A program made the translations under genes and the position numbers. A stretch of 64,000 nt of DNA from Incurvaria masculella (taxonomy: Eukaryota > Arthropoda > Insecta > Lepidoptera > Incurvariidae): positions 19,676,501 to 19,740,500 of the forward strand of contig OX335651.1 of NCBI GenBank assembly GCA_946894095.1. The letters run 5' to 3'. Below, piece after piece: positions 1 through 10,719 of the stretch (positions within the stretch are counted from its first letter, which is position 1; every line of letters starts with the position of its first letter). Under the pieces are notes generated by a model, which was not told where the DNA came from, did no database searches, and was given only the letters and a program-made list of their open reading frames with translations.

Positions 1-284
1 ATTTGACGTCTTCAGCAGGATTATCTCCATAACTTGAACGGAATCTAGAATTGTTAGGGAAGTTTAGCGGTTTGGTGAATGGGATAAAGTTGTCTAGTCT
101 ATGAGGAACGTAGAGCTGATATAAAATTGGCATAGCAAAGGCGATTAATACAGTCCCTTCCATACTTTGTTATACTAGTATTGTCCGCCCCATGAAAATG
201 CAGAAAGGTTATTAATTGGCAGCAATAAGCAGCTATGATACATGTAACATATGATACGCATTTGGGCCAACATTCTCGATTCGG
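1..284. other. no recognisable feature
   Basis: AT-rich DNA. Short open frames here lack codon structure, splice context or family resemblance. I see nothing to annotate. Confidence 0.5.
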
Positions 285-336
285 GAAGACTTGGTTCGAT
301 ACCCGTTGTTGCACCACTTTCGTTCTCGTTTCCAGT
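285..336 (+). repeat. SINE fragment (tRNA-like B box part)
   Basis: The stretch has a B-box-like GGTTCGATACCC followed by GCACCACTTTCGTTCTCGTTT. This matches the junction between the tRNA-like head and the body of the SINE family seen in full at 10091-10414 and 11400-11783. The rest of the element is missing or too diverged to see. Confidence 0.5.
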
Positions 337-559
337 TTGATAGTGCGTATATAACACGAATGCTGCATTGAATGAAACATTATGGTGTCAGTCTTTCTAG
401 CATTATTTACGTGAAACAAAAATTTGCTCACCCACTGGGCTCGCCACTCGTTTTGTATGTCAAATCACATCATTGGTCGAAACGATATCCACATCAGTCA
501 ACTACTGGGTACCATTCCGTTCTTAGGAGTCAACAATGACACATACCAATGATGATGTT

Positions 560-775
560 TGTTTTTGTAACTGAAAATGGACGCAGGACCTCCGTCTTGA
601 TATTAGCCCAACACACTGCGTTCCCGAAGGAATTAGATGACATGCCAGGACCTTCGCTTTATAAGCACGGCTACATTAAACTGGAAGGAAAACACGGACA
701 ATTTTTTTTTTTTCGTTTCGACCATATTTTTATCCAATGCGATGGTACCAACCCGGGCGGACTCATTCCATGCTA
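560..775 (-). repeat. SINE copy, 5' part missing
   Basis: Reading the minus strand, this holds the body and tail of the window's tRNA-derived SINE: the GGTACCATCGCATTGG-like segment, the TTTTCCNNCCAGTTTAATGTAGCC-like segment, GGTCCTGGCATG and the ATTAGCC-like tail. The tRNA-like head is absent. An internal poly-T run interrupts the body. Confidence 0.75.
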
Positions 776-1213
776 GACTTATACACGATTATGGACTCGT
801 GAGCCTGTTTGGCCACCTTAAATTTTCTGGCAAGCTTGCGGGAACTAAACATTTGTGGCATTCTCATAAAATGTCATTGTCAAGGAATGTTTGGAAGTAA
901 TTTCTCGCGGCACCGGTTTTCTGTATTTCCGGTTTACAAAGCACTGCGGAAGTGCTTGCACGAATTGTAAGGTAAGATTTTTTAATCCTGCTTTGGGAAA
1001 AAACGTTAATTCGCCGCAGACTCTTTTAGAGTCCAGAGTTCTTTGTACTTTACATATGTCCCGATTTCTCTGGAGCACATTTATTTTTCATTATTTCTTT
1101 CGTCTGTGTTCCCGTTTGCTTCGATGTTTATTTTCCTCCAACGCGTCAATTGTCCACATGACCAAGACAACATTAAAATCATGCTATGATGGCCTATGAT
1201 GAATTGTCGTAAG
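776..1213. other. no recognisable feature
   Basis: No family resemblance was found on either strand. The overlapping open frames of 77-102 codons on both strands have no start or splice context and look random. Confidence 0.45.
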
Positions 1214-1215
1214 TA

Positions 1216-2437
1216 CGAGGGTGGATCATAAAGTTTTTGGAATCACATACTTCTAACAGATATTTTGAGGGTAGTCTGTAATGAAAGTGACCAGTCACTA
1301 TTGTAGTGTATTGACGTAAAATATAATTCAGCTATGGTCTAAAGTTCTTAAGAAATTTAATTTTTAATTTAAGTGGTCGCCAAAATTTACGAAGTATGGA
1401 GAAAAACTAAATGTGTGCGGTTATAAAGTACCTGTTTCTGAAAAACATTTCTGCTAAGAATTTTTTTCTGGATATGCAGCAACCATTAGGGGACAGTGCA
1501 CCACCTTTTTCCCCCGTTGCTTACTGGATATCTGATTTCAAACGTAGCAGATCGAGCTGTGAAGATGACGCCCACTCTGGACACCCGTCCTCCTCCCTCA
1601 CAGAAGAAAAGGTCCAAAAAGTGGAAAAAAATGTCTTGGAAGACAGACGAGTTGCAATAAACCACCTCTCAGAGACCCTAAAGATTAGTTATAGCAGCGG
1701 TAAAAAAAAATTTACAGATGTTTTGAACTTTAAAAAAGTGTCAGCAAGATGGGTACCACGAATGCTCACTGACGAGAACAAGAAGCAACGTCTTGACATG
1801 GGTGCACCACTTCAATACCGAGACGAAACGACAAAGCATGTACCGGAAACGACCGTCTTCTCCTCCCATGAAGAAATTTCGTGTTGCTGCGACTGCATGC
1901 AAAGTTATGGCCTCTGTGTTCTAGGAGGTTGAAGGAATTCTCCTAATGGTTTATAAATCTGCCTAAAGGTTTATCAATTCCCGGTTCATATTAGGCAGCT
2001 TTAATCGCGAAATTGCGAGATACCATTAAAGAAAAACGACGAGGAAAGTTGACGTTCGGCGTGCTGAATCACCAAAACAAAGCGCCCGCTCACAGATCTG
2101 TAATCGCCCCCACTGCAATCAGTGATGCTGGCTTCGACCTTTATGAGCACATGCCATATTTACTGGAGTTAGTCCCCAGTGATTGTCATGTATTTCGAAA
2201 ATTGATAGCAAATCTCAGTGGAACCCAATTCGAGAATATCGACGGGGTCATGCCTGATGTGGAGGACGTTTTCGAGGCTCATGAACAATATTTTTTTAAG
2301 GATGGAATAATCAATCTAGAAAAGCGGTATACTAAGTGTATCGAATTAGAAGGAGATTATGTAGAAAACAAAATTACGTTTCAATCAAATTTTCATTGTT
2401 TTCATGGTCATTCCAAAAACTTTATGATCCACCCTCG
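1216..2437 (+). mobile_element. complete but inactivated mariner-family transposon
   Basis: A 1,222-bp element lies between TA dinucleotides (1214-1215 and 2438-2439). It has perfect 28-bp terminal inverted repeats beginning CGAGGGTGGATCATAAAG. Mariners move by cut-and-paste, binding these ends with their own transposase. The internal transposase gene is broken (see the separate entry), so this copy could move only if another transposase recognised its ends. The perfect ends beside a badly decayed gene are unusual and argue for young termini or for selection through cross-mobilisation. The ends differ from those of the two mariners at 23411 and 40760, so this is a different lineage. Confidence 0.92.
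1480..2356 (+). pseudogene. mariner transposase pseudogene
   Basis: Translation gives mariner-like blocks in order. An N-terminal helix-turn-helix part has DFKRSRSSCEDDAHSGHPSSS in one frame (about 1537-1602). It continues into ARWVPRMLTDENKKQRLD and a degraded first catalytic motif (YRDET, family form GDETW). After stops and frame changes near 1930-2010, the C-terminal part resumes (about 2013-2356) with NHQNKAPAH, VPSDCHVF and KRYTKCIELEGDYVE. The family uses a DD34D triad. Here the second aspartate of HQDNAPAH reads N, while the third (PSD) is kept with the correct 34-residue spacing. With stops, a damaged middle and a lost catalytic residue, the protein cannot be functional. The subfamily was not determined; it is not the cecropia-type lineage found elsewhere in the window. 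Confidence 0.88.
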
Positions 2438-2439
2438 TA

Positions 2440-3910
2440 TTTTCTGTCTTTCTACTTTTCTGTCTCAATTTTTTTTAATCTAATTAAATAAAAATACAAT
2501 GATTTTCTGCTCATATGAAGCTCATAGCTTCAAATTTATTCAAGAAGAGTTCAAGTCCAAAAGACGTTGATGACTAGGTTCCCCTCAATACTAGCAATGA
2601 CGCCTTTTCTTCTCGTCATGAATTAGCGAATGCGTATGGGCGTGCCGTTAAAACCAAGACACGGAGAGGTGTCGCCAAATTCGGACGAATAAGAACGTTC
2701 GGGTCGACATTCGCGATACATCGGGGTCGCTCCCTCGGGTTGAAAGGACCCCTCGAGGAGCGACGAAGGGAAACTATTTTTGCGAAGGCTGCAGGAGAAA
2801 TACACGTTTGTGAATGTAGGGAGCCGCGATATCTTTGGGCCTGGCCCGGGGCACGGGGTTATGCAATTCACTGCAGATATGCGCTTCTATTCGTTTCGTG
2901 ACATACGCTAGTTCCAGTTTGGATTTGAATTATTGTGTTTTTTTTTAGGTAGATTAACGAGCGATATTAAAGTATTTTAGGGAGCGTATATCTCATGAAA
3001 TGAGTTTCGGATTGCCTTATTGTTGCGAAGTTATTGTTGTTTGAAATATACAATAAATAACAAAATTATCTTGATTCTCTATTCTCTATTGCTTCACTAC
3101 TAAAAGGAGATTTGCTCCATAACTTGCTGCCGTCTTCCTCATAAAACCGAGCCTAAAACATAATCTGAGACTCTTTAAAAGTTATGTAAAAAATCACCTA
3201 GGCGATATTTAGCTTGGTATAAAAAATATTGTTTTAATGAACACAAAATGCGGGTTTCGCATGAATCCGAAAGTTATTCTGACCTCAGAGTTCTCGAAAA
3301 AGGACCCTGCACTATTAATCAGGATATGACCCGGCGTTCTTGAACTTTCGTGGCTTTCCGGGTAGGTATTTCAGAGCAGAGGCTGCCACGGCTGACGTGT
3401 CGTGGCTTGGCGTGTCGTGTGATATACAGACGTTGCCAAAGCTCGGTCTCGGAGCTTTGCGGGTCGCGCCATTCAGGATATCCATCAAGACGCAGTCTCT
3501 TGATTTAACGTGAATAATATTTGTATTTACAAATAAAACATGTCATAGGATAGGCATTGGCATCATATGGCATATGTGTCTTAAACATTACATTTCATGA
3601 CTAAATATGAACTTTCTGTAGATGACAAAAGGCCTAAATTAATAACATTAGGAATTACCTTAACATTCAACCTTTGAGAAGCAGCTAAGACCAAAATACT
3701 GATAAATTAAGAAATAAATAAAATAGAAACCTATAAATAAAATAATTAAAATAGAAACCATCAATACTGTTATTCGTCAGCTAAGAAAATAGAAAACTCC
3801 TATTATGTATTTAATCGCTGCCTAGTTTGGAACAAGATGAAATACAGCAAGAGGCAGACACGATAGCCTACGTAAAATATTACACAAAGCATTGACTACC
3901 CTCAAACTTT
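2440..3910. other. no recognisable feature
   Basis: Unassigned DNA with two GC-richer patches (about 2600-2870 and 3330-3480). I see no splice-flanked coding frame, repeat family or RNA gene. The GC-rich patches may be host single-copy sequence. Confidence 0.4.
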
Positions 3911-4179
3911 TTGAGGTTCCGTACCCAAAGAGTGTCAAAGGGACCCTATTAATAAGCCTTCGCTATCCGCCCGTCTGTCACAAGGCTGCATCACATAAAT
4001 CGTAATAGATAAACCGTTTAAATGTTCACAAAGTTTGTATTCGTTTTGCCACTATAAAAAGAAATAGCAAAAATTTAAAAAAAAACCCCATACACGAAAC
4101 GTGATTTTTTTGTTTTAAATCTTTAGTACGGAACTCTTCGTGTGCGAGTCCGACTCGCACTTGTACGGATTTTTTTTTT
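3911..4179 (+). repeat. ACGG-family repeat, diverged copy
   Basis: It starts GAGGTTCCGTACCCAAAG and ends GTGCGAGTCCGACTCGCAC + TTGTACGG + poly-T, the two diagnostic ends of the dispersed repeat found 14 times in this window. The internal microsatellite has shrunk to CCGCCCGTCTGTC. This is a diverged, probably old copy. Confidence 0.85.
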
Positions 4180-4443
4180 GAAATCCACACAAGAAAGTGC
4201 ACACAACACAAGATCATTTCCCGGTACCCTGGTGCATATGTGCATGGTCTGTCCAGTGCAAGCAATCAAGCACGCGTTTCTCCAACGGCCACCTCCGCCG
4301 GGGCCGCCTCTTTAATATTCCATCTCGCGCAGCCGAAAGCGCATAGAAACGCCAACCGAGGGGTGGGGGCTCAGCTCTTTGGCAAGAGCTTTCAGCGTTC
4401 GCAGCCTGCTGCCGTTGGAAACTTGCCTCAGCAAGGAGACAGG
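4180..4443. other. GC-rich interval, unassigned
   Basis: A moderately GC-rich patch at 4260-4440. A 92-codon plus-strand frame crosses it but runs into the repeat fragment at 4444, so I do not treat it as a gene. Confidence 0.35.
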
Positions 4444-4498
4444 CTCATAACTCATTCGCGGGCACGGTACAAAACCGTACAATTGCGATCTGAGCCCC
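4444..4498 (-). repeat. fragment related to the 540-bp TTAA MITE
   Basis: CTCATTCGCGGGCACGGTAC followed by AAAACCGTACAATTGCG matches, in reverse orientation, the right end of the elements at 54927-55468 and 61200-61739 (GCGCAACAGCACGG then TTTTGTACCGTGCCCGC). Only about 55 bp is recognisable. Confidence 0.55.
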
Positions 4499-4846
4499 TA
4501 GTACGCTTTGTCACCTAAATTGTCGTTTACGCCAAACCGATCGACTGGCGTTTTCAAATGTATGGATAAATTAAAAAGCGCGCGCAGTGGGCGTTAATCG
4601 AACTAACATTTGCGAATCCGAGTTTGATTTGACAGCTTACGTATCGTCGCCATTAATACGTTGACGTTGCCGTTTACGCCGAAACAGCGTTTTCATACAA
4701 ATTTTTTAGTCCGAGTTTGATTGTGACAGGTTGAAGAAGTTAAGCTTAAGACCCACTGCGCGCGATCTTCGATTTTCCATACATTTGAAAACGCCAGTTG
4801 ATCGGTTTGGCGTAAACGACACTTTAGGTGTCAAAGCGGACTAAAG
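4499..4846. repeat. foldback element F1
   Basis: The arms are long inverted repeats. The left arm runs CGCTTTGTCACCTAAATTGT then CGTTTACGCCAAACCGATCG and CTGGCGTTTTCAAATG. The right arm is its reverse complement with a few mismatches, ending CAAAGCGG near 4840. The interior has two internal repeats (CCGAGTTTGATT-type at about 4618 and 4714). A second copy, split by an ACGG repeat, lies at 43577-44300. No coding capacity is seen, so it is probably non-autonomous. Confidence 0.8.
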
Positions 4847-5222
4847 GCAAGACCGCACTAGGCGTTACTATATTGCAGCGGAGCGACGCGACGCGACTCT
4901 ACGCAGCAAATTTTGTTTGTCATTCGTTCGGCAACTTCTGAACAAGATGGAAGAAACTGAAATAGATATAATAATAGTTACTTTGCTCTGAGAGGAAGAA
5001 GAAAGGTTCGAGCAAGCAAAAAAGAAGCAAAGGATATGGATACATGACTTTCCGACTGCACTTCATCTTAGTGGCGCGGGGGTCTGAGTTCTAATTCTCG
5101 GCCCGTTCATGGACCACTTTATTTCTCTCAATCTCAATTTCATGCCAAGAATATTTGACCGCGTCGTCGCGTCGCGTCGCTCCGCTGGAGCGTAGTTACG
5201 CCTAGTGCGGTCTGACCTTTAG
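4841..5222. mobile_element. foldback element F2, probably PIF/Harbinger-derived
   Basis: Terminal inverted repeats of about 50 bp: left CTAAAGGCAAGACCGCACTA then GGCGTTACT...CAGCGGAGCGACGCGACGCG, mirrored on the right to CCTTTAG at 5222. An ATG at about 4947 opens MEETEIDIIIVTLL, then a stop, then EEEERFEQAKKKQRIWIHD. This resembles the acidic/basic start of PIF/Harbinger nucleases, which often read RRRRRWWVHP-like. I take it as an internally deleted relative of such an element; this is inference from a short match. A SINE head fragment is nested at about 5070-5150. The element abuts F1 and shares the CTAAAG junction. Confidence 0.6.
5070..5150 (+). repeat. SINE head fragment nested in F2
   Basis: TTAGTGGCGCGGGGGTCTGA, GTTCTAATTCTCGGCCCG and GACCACTTTATTTCTCTC correspond to the A-box to body region of the SINE family (compare 10102-10195), with a deletion in the tRNA-like part. 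Confidence 0.6.
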
Positions 5223-5319
5223 AACTCTGATATCGTTCACATCATTGTATTGTTTCAATTGTATTCATGTTTCATTTTATTGGAAAAAAAAATATCCAAT
5301 ACAGTTGGAATATTTGTTA

Positions 5320-5445
5320 GTTTTGGATAGACAAATCGCTGAAATAACTGAAGGCCATATAAAAAATACATTCCAAAAATGCTTTGATGATTGGAAGTTT
5401 ATATCCGACGGTGTTTACTTTGAAGAGAACCGTAATGCAATAAAT
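5320..5445 (+). pseudogene. remnant of a mariner-type transposase C-terminus
   Basis: The translation EITEGHIKNTFQKCFDDWKF...DGVYFEEN resembles the C-terminal block of some mariner transposases, in which FQKCFDDW is followed by KRWHKC and G-YFEGD. The KRWHKC-like segment is deleted. No matching terminal repeats were found, and the retrotransposon at 5510 is inserted just downstream. The resemblance is short, so it is a remnant at best. Confidence 0.4.
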
Positions 5446-5532
5446 AAAGATACGTTTTCAATTAAACACAATTTCCTTATATTCTCTGACTTAAAATAAA
5501 CTATAATGAAATGAAATGAAATGAAATGAAAT

Positions 5533-6107
5533 TATGTTTATTTACCATAACTACTAGAAAAACAGAACTATATGTAAACCTTAAAAATAACACATAGCAA
5601 TAAAGAAAAAAAAAAAAGAATATTATAAAACAACAAAAACTTAAAATAACTAAAATCTATAATAACTAAAATTTAATAAGATAACAATTTACAAGGTAAT
5701 TAACTAAATAATACGATATTATGGTAAATCGGATCCAGGCGCAGCATATGTCATTGACAATGCTAGGTGCATAATCAATGACGCTGGTTTTAAGCCTGGC
5801 CGTTAAGAAAACATAAGTATTTGACAACTACATACTAACCAACTATGTATACATCCAAAGATCTCAACTCTAAAGTAGTAAAAACCAAATAATTTATTGA
5901 GAAAAAAAAAATATATTTACGAAAAGAAAAGAAAAAGCAAATACTCAAACTTTAAATCAAGTAATAAAATTAAGAATCAATATTAAATGTTAACCGTACA
6001 TTAAATAACTACTAGACCGTAATGCAGAAAGGTGTGAATGAAAACGTGAAAAAAAAAAAGAGAAAAAAAGAACAAAAAACATGAAGACAATTGGGACCCC
6101 GATCTGA
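5533..6107 (-). other. 3' untranslated region of the retrotransposon
   Basis: This A-rich sequence lies between the ORF2 stop (6108) and the (TTTCA)n tail. It contains purine-rich runs (plus-strand 6045-6085) and no coding frame. It belongs to the element at 5510-8807. Confidence 0.65.
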
Positions 6108-8806
6108 CTATTCTCGAGAAGATTGTGACTCCAAGAGGTACTCCTTAAGGCGTATTTTGAAAGTACGTATGTTTTTTATAGCACTTATAGGAGGAGGAAT
6201 ATTGTTCCAGCATCGAGAAGCCGCGTACTTGAAGCAACCCTCAAATGCAGCTCCACGGTGCTTAGGTATTGCCAGAAGTCTCCCCACCGATCGAGTCCCG
6301 TAACGATGCCCTGCACCCAGCCATTTGAGTTTCCGCCACAGTGCCGTCGGAATGTGTGTACTGATTATTTTATGTATTAAGGTGGCTAAATGCAGGTATC
6401 TTCGGTTTGACATATTAAGCAGTCCCAACCGGTTGAGGTATGGGCTTATATGATCTCGTTTCCTAGTGTGTTCACAGAAACGTATACATGCGTTCTGCAC
6501 TCTTTGCACTCTTTCTTCGGTTTTCTTATATAGACAGGGACCGTATACTGCATCGCAGTAGTTGAACTGTGCAAGAATGAGTGACTCTGTAATTTTGTGA
6601 CGGACTTCCCGTGAGAACGAATTTTATAGAGACATTTCAGTTTTGCAAATGATGATCGAAACTTATCGGCTATGTGTTCTTCATACCTAAGTTTTTGGTC
6701 CATTTTCAACCCTAAGTTCCGTGCTGATTTCACTAAGGGAATAGGAATTTTATTCATGATCAGAACCGGATTGGATGACATTACCCTTTCTACGGCTTTA
6801 GTAGTACCTAATACCATGGCCACTGTTTTAGAAGGATTCAAGGCGAGCCCATTCTCCACTGACCAGTTCCATGAGTTGTTGAGGTCTTGATTCACTTTAG
6901 CAACAGCTTCATTCACGTTGAGAGGTTCAAATGAATAGCTTAGCTGTGAATCATCTGCGAATAGTTCACAACGCATGTGTTGGAGACAGCTAGGAAAGTC
7001 CGCGGTGAAGGCTGTGTACAGCAGAGGCGACATGCAGGAACCCTGGGGGCAACCGCGTGGCACCTCTGTAGCGTCTGAGTAGTTAGGAGAACCATCTGCA
7101 CTATAGCACTTTGTCTTTTGGTATCTTCCGCTCAGATAACTTCGAAGCATCTCAATTGCATCACTGGACAACCCGTAATAAAATAACTTGGACAAGAGCA
7201 GTTTTATGTCCAAACAGTCGAATGCTCGAGAGAAGTCAAGAAGAAGCAAAAAAGTCGCCTGGCCTGTGTCAGCCGCACTCAGAATCTCGTCGGACACCTG
7301 AAGTAGTGCCGTGCAGGTGCTGTAGCCTTTGCGGAATCCTGATTGGCAATCCGGAATAATTTTGTACGAGTGAAGATAAGTTGTAAGTTGTTTTGTCATG
7401 ATTTTCTCTAAAATTTTGGAAAAGGCAGGTAGAATACTGATCGGTCTTAAGTCTTTTAACTCTTTTACTTCGTTTTTCTTGGGAATTGGAGTAATAATTG
7501 AAGTTTTCCAGATTTCAGGAAAATATGAACTTGCCAATGAACAATTAATAATATATGTTATGACTTCAAGTGTATACGGCATGGACATTTTTATCATTTT
7601 TATAGATATTTCGTCGACCCCACAAGCATTTGATTTAATTGATGATATAAGTGTTAATACGTCTTGCGGAGAGACCTGCTTAAAAGTAAATGATTCTACA
7701 TCTGGTAATAATCGATTATTTTTGTATAAAATATAAATGCTCTCTGGAATAGGCTTCGTAGGAGGCAATTGCAAAAAGTGAGAGTTAATGGTATCGGGGT
7801 TCAATAGATTGTTGGGTATAGTAGGTTTTGTTGCTATTAAACGAGTACATTTTCTAATGCCTTGCCACAGTGTCTTCGAATCCCTATGGTTACAGTTGAC
7901 CAAAAAATTAAAATAAGCATCTTTTTCCTTTCGAACTGAGGTAGTCACAAGGTTACGAAGCTGCTTGTAGTAGTCCAAGTGGGCTGGTTTGTCAGTGCGT
8001 CGAGCTCTCGCGCCTGCGCGGTCGCGCATGCGTATCATGCGCCTCACGTTGTGTGTGTACCACGGCTGTAGGATAGGCCTGCATCGGCGCGAGACGAAGG
8101 GCGCATGAAGGTCGAAAATACATGTCATAAAATAATAGAATCTCACCAACATATCGTCAATGGAGAGGCAATGCGCGATGTCCCCCCAAGGGATCTGACT
8201 GACATGTTCGGAAAAGAGTTCGATGTCCAAGTTTCTAAATGACCTATAGGTCATTGTTTGCGCTCGGTTTGTCTCGATGCTCAGCCTGAATACAGCCACG
8301 ACCATACCATGGTCGCTCCTGTCTGGATTGTGTTGAACTGACACACTTTCACATAAGTCATTTGCATTCGTGCAAAGAACATCGAGAAGTGTTTTACTGT
8401 TAGTTGTCACACGAGTCGGTTCTGTGACTATTTGTATAAGACCGAACTCTTCAAAGCAATTTATGAGTGTGCGAACGCAACCCCTCTGATTGTTTAAAAG
8501 GTCAACATTAAGATCTCCGAAGAAAAAAAAGTAGTCCGCAGTCGGTACTAAAGCCTCAAGCTTATCGCTCAAGCGGTCGAGCGCAGTTCCTACACTGACT
8601 GCGTTGGGACGATAAGCGGTACCAACAACACACGTGCACTTAGGAAGTTTCAAACTTAACCACATCTGCTCCAGTCCATCGAATGGCATGTTAAGCAATT
8701 TATAATTCAAGTTCTCACGGATGTAAACGCCTACCCCACCGCCAACTGTGGTAGATTTTCGAGGAATATGACAGAACACATAGCCAGGTATATGGTATTC
8801 TGCAGT
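6108..8806 (-). pseudogene. retrotransposon ORF2 (endonuclease-reverse transcriptase), truncated and frameshifted
   Basis: The frame is open from 8881 (in flanking DNA) to 6446. Homology starts near 8805 inside the endonuclease with YHIPGY and GGGVGVYI, followed by FGDLNVDLL and RSDHGMV, the metal- and DNA-binding motifs of such endonucleases. The reverse transcriptase follows, with LRPISILPAFSKILEK, CQSGFRKGYST, LLLDFSRAFD, PRGCPQGSCMSPLLY and the catalytic FADDSQL (near 6955). Near 6613-6616 a 2-bp GA duplication shifts the frame. Past it, the family's usual continuation (ESLILAQFNYCDAVYGPCLY, RVQRVQNACIRF, LGLLNMSNRRYLH, CWNNIPPPI) is read in the other frame to the stop at 6108. So two lesions are visible: 5' truncation and one small duplication. 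Confidence 0.88.
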
Positions 8807-8815
8807 ATATAATGA

Positions 8816-9879
8816 GAGTGACAAAAAATAATAATAATTAAATGCCAATATATTTTCACTGGTAAGCACTGGTATCGACAAGTACCTTATCGAACCTAGC
8901 TAAAAGCAATAGATACAAATCTTTAATGCCCTTTGACACCAGATTTTGCGTAATTTTTTTAATTCAATCGCGTGGCAGCCAAACCGAAACATCTGCAATG
9001 ATGAATCGTTGCATGATTTATCCCTAATGGAGATGACACGCATCAAACGCGACTCGAAATGGAACGCGGTGTCGCGTCGTGTTGCATGCATTTTGTACGC
9101 GGCCGTAATCCGTGACTTCCTTGCGGGAAAGGTGATTGATGAAGACGAACTCTCTCCGGGGGGCGACAATTAAAATGTATTTAAAGCTTAATTTATGCCC
9201 CCTCGGAGGGCGAACTACTTCCCCTGATCCCCTCAGTGTCTTTAAATTATGGGCGCCCTAATTTTATTTGAATGCGGAAGAAGTTTTTGAAAAAAAATAC
9301 ACGTCACAATATAGAGTTACGCGGGTGAGTTTGTACGAAAATTGTGAAAGGGTTTTTAAGTGTTGTGTTTAAATGCTGATTTGTTTGACAAGGGTAGTTT
9401 GCCAACGTGACAGCTGGTCGTATTCTAGGGCCCCGCTGCAAGACTTCTTCTTGGAATACGTGAACGTAACCTATCATGGGACATAACTCCAAGAACGTCC
9501 TGTGGTGTCAATGGAGTCAAGGTCGATTTATTGTCCATTTGAAGCTAAATAAATAGTGTAACCTTTTACCAAGCATGTAGTAGTTATAGAGTTATTGAAT
9601 AATCGTTAACTTAGCTTCACCTTAGCTTTATTTCCATGTCATACGCCTTTTTGTATTTGCATACAAATAGTTAGATGTATATATCATTAACAAAACGTAC
9701 AGACGTAGCTCTCCGTTCATTCATTTGATGTGCAAAATATCATAAAAATATTTCTCGATTTCACTGAGGAATCAGGCACGAACCATTGTACAGAACAAGC
9801 TCACCTCAACAACCTCTTAAGGACTTGGCTGAGCTAACACCAAGAAAATAGCCATTCTGAAAATCTTTCCTTTAATGAG
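8816..9879. other. no recognised feature; short overlapping frames
   Basis: At 8946-9173 both strands are open (75 and 89 codons) and GC is moderate. I recognise no family and see no convincing splice sites, so I do not call a gene. The remainder is AT-rich and unassigned. Confidence 0.4.
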
Positions 9880-10090
9880 TTGACAGCAAAAGCGGCCAGA
9901 CTCGGCCCCTTAATTCCCGTTTTATCAGTGCCGGACCGTACCAGCTCCGAGTTGACACGTGCAACCGTCACGCAGGGGTGCACTGGAAAATTGCATTTCC
10001 ATGACGGTCGGTCCGACGCGCCGTTCGGTCGGGAAACGCGGAGGGTGGTGCCTTGTGTACAAACACCCGGCGAGAAGACGTACGGACCAT
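9880..10090. other. moderately GC-rich interval next to the SINE pair
   Basis: This interval has higher GC than its surroundings. It contains no SINE sequence and no recognisable protein. Confidence 0.3.
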
Positions 10091-10414
10091 GAGCGGCTCG
10101 TAGCCTAGTGGCGCGGGGACTGGCCTAGCGTACCAGAGGTTTGGGTTCAATTCCTCGCCCCGACATGCACCACTTTCTTTCTCTTTCTGAGTCCCCTTCG
10201 CTTACTAGGTGGTAGGGTTTTACCCCCATCCGGGTTGGTACCATCGTATTGAATGAAAAGATGCTCGAAATGGCAATTAAAAATCGTCCGTGTTTTCCAT
10301 CCAGTTCAGTTTGGTCGTGCTCATAAAGGGAAAGTCCTAGCATGGTACCTAATTCCTTCGAAAATGTGGTGTATTGGGCTAACATCATAACGGTATTTGT
10401 GTGGTACTAGCCAT
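10091..10414 (+). repeat. tRNA-derived SINE, near full length
   Basis: This copy best shows the family structure. The tRNA-like head has an A box (TAGCCTAGTGG) and a B box (GGTTCAATTCC), the internal RNA polymerase III promoter of tRNA genes. A body follows with TGGTACCATCGTATTGAATG, TTTTCCATCCAGTTCAG and CATAAAGGGAAAGTCCTAGC. The end is GGTGTATTGGGCTAACATC and GTACTAGCCAT. The usual ACATAAAAAA tail is missing because the 3' end runs directly into an inverted second copy. SINEs carry no protein and rely on LINE machinery to move. Confidence 0.85.
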
Positions 10415-10666
10415 TCTTCATTGCCGCTTCGACCATCTTTTCATCCAATGCGACCCGGGCGGGCTTAGATCCCACTACCTAGTAGGGGACTACCTACAGT
10501 TTAACATCGATTCCGAACCATGGAGCGAACAACCTCGCATTCGTGACGAAATGCACTTATCCAACTCAGAAAGAGAAAGAAAGTGGTGTATGAACGGGGC
10601 GAGGATTTGAACCCAGACCTCTGGTACGCTAGGCAAGTCCCCGCGCCACTAGGCTAAGAGCTGCTC
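10415..10666 (-). repeat. second SINE, inverted, joined tail-to-tail
   Basis: On the minus strand it reads a tRNA-like head (GCCTAGTGGCGCGGGGACTT, B box GGTTCAAATCC) followed by the SINE body, stopping at CGGCAATGAAGA at the junction with the copy at 10091-10414. About 250 bp of each copy can pair with the other, giving a long potential RNA hairpin. Confidence 0.85.
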
Positions 10667-10719
10667 AAACTACTGCTTCTCCTATATCAGACTACTTGCA
10701 TCATTATTTTTTTGCTTAA

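Larger units (their letters stand above)
5510..8807 (-). mobile_element. 5'-truncated Jockey/CR1-like non-LTR retrotransposon
   Basis: About 3.3 kb on the minus strand. It encodes an apurinic-type endonuclease remnant and a reverse transcriptase, and ends in a (TTTCA)n tail (5505-5532 on the plus strand as ATGAA repeats) preceded by an AATAAA-type signal. Such elements copy themselves by target-primed reverse transcription and are commonly truncated at the 5' end, as here. The octamer TATAATGA is found at both edges (5502-5509 and 8808-8815) and is a plausible target-site duplication. The frame is open over most of its length, which suggests a fairly recent insertion. I cannot place it more precisely than the Jockey/CR1/L2/Daphne group. 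Confidence 0.85.
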
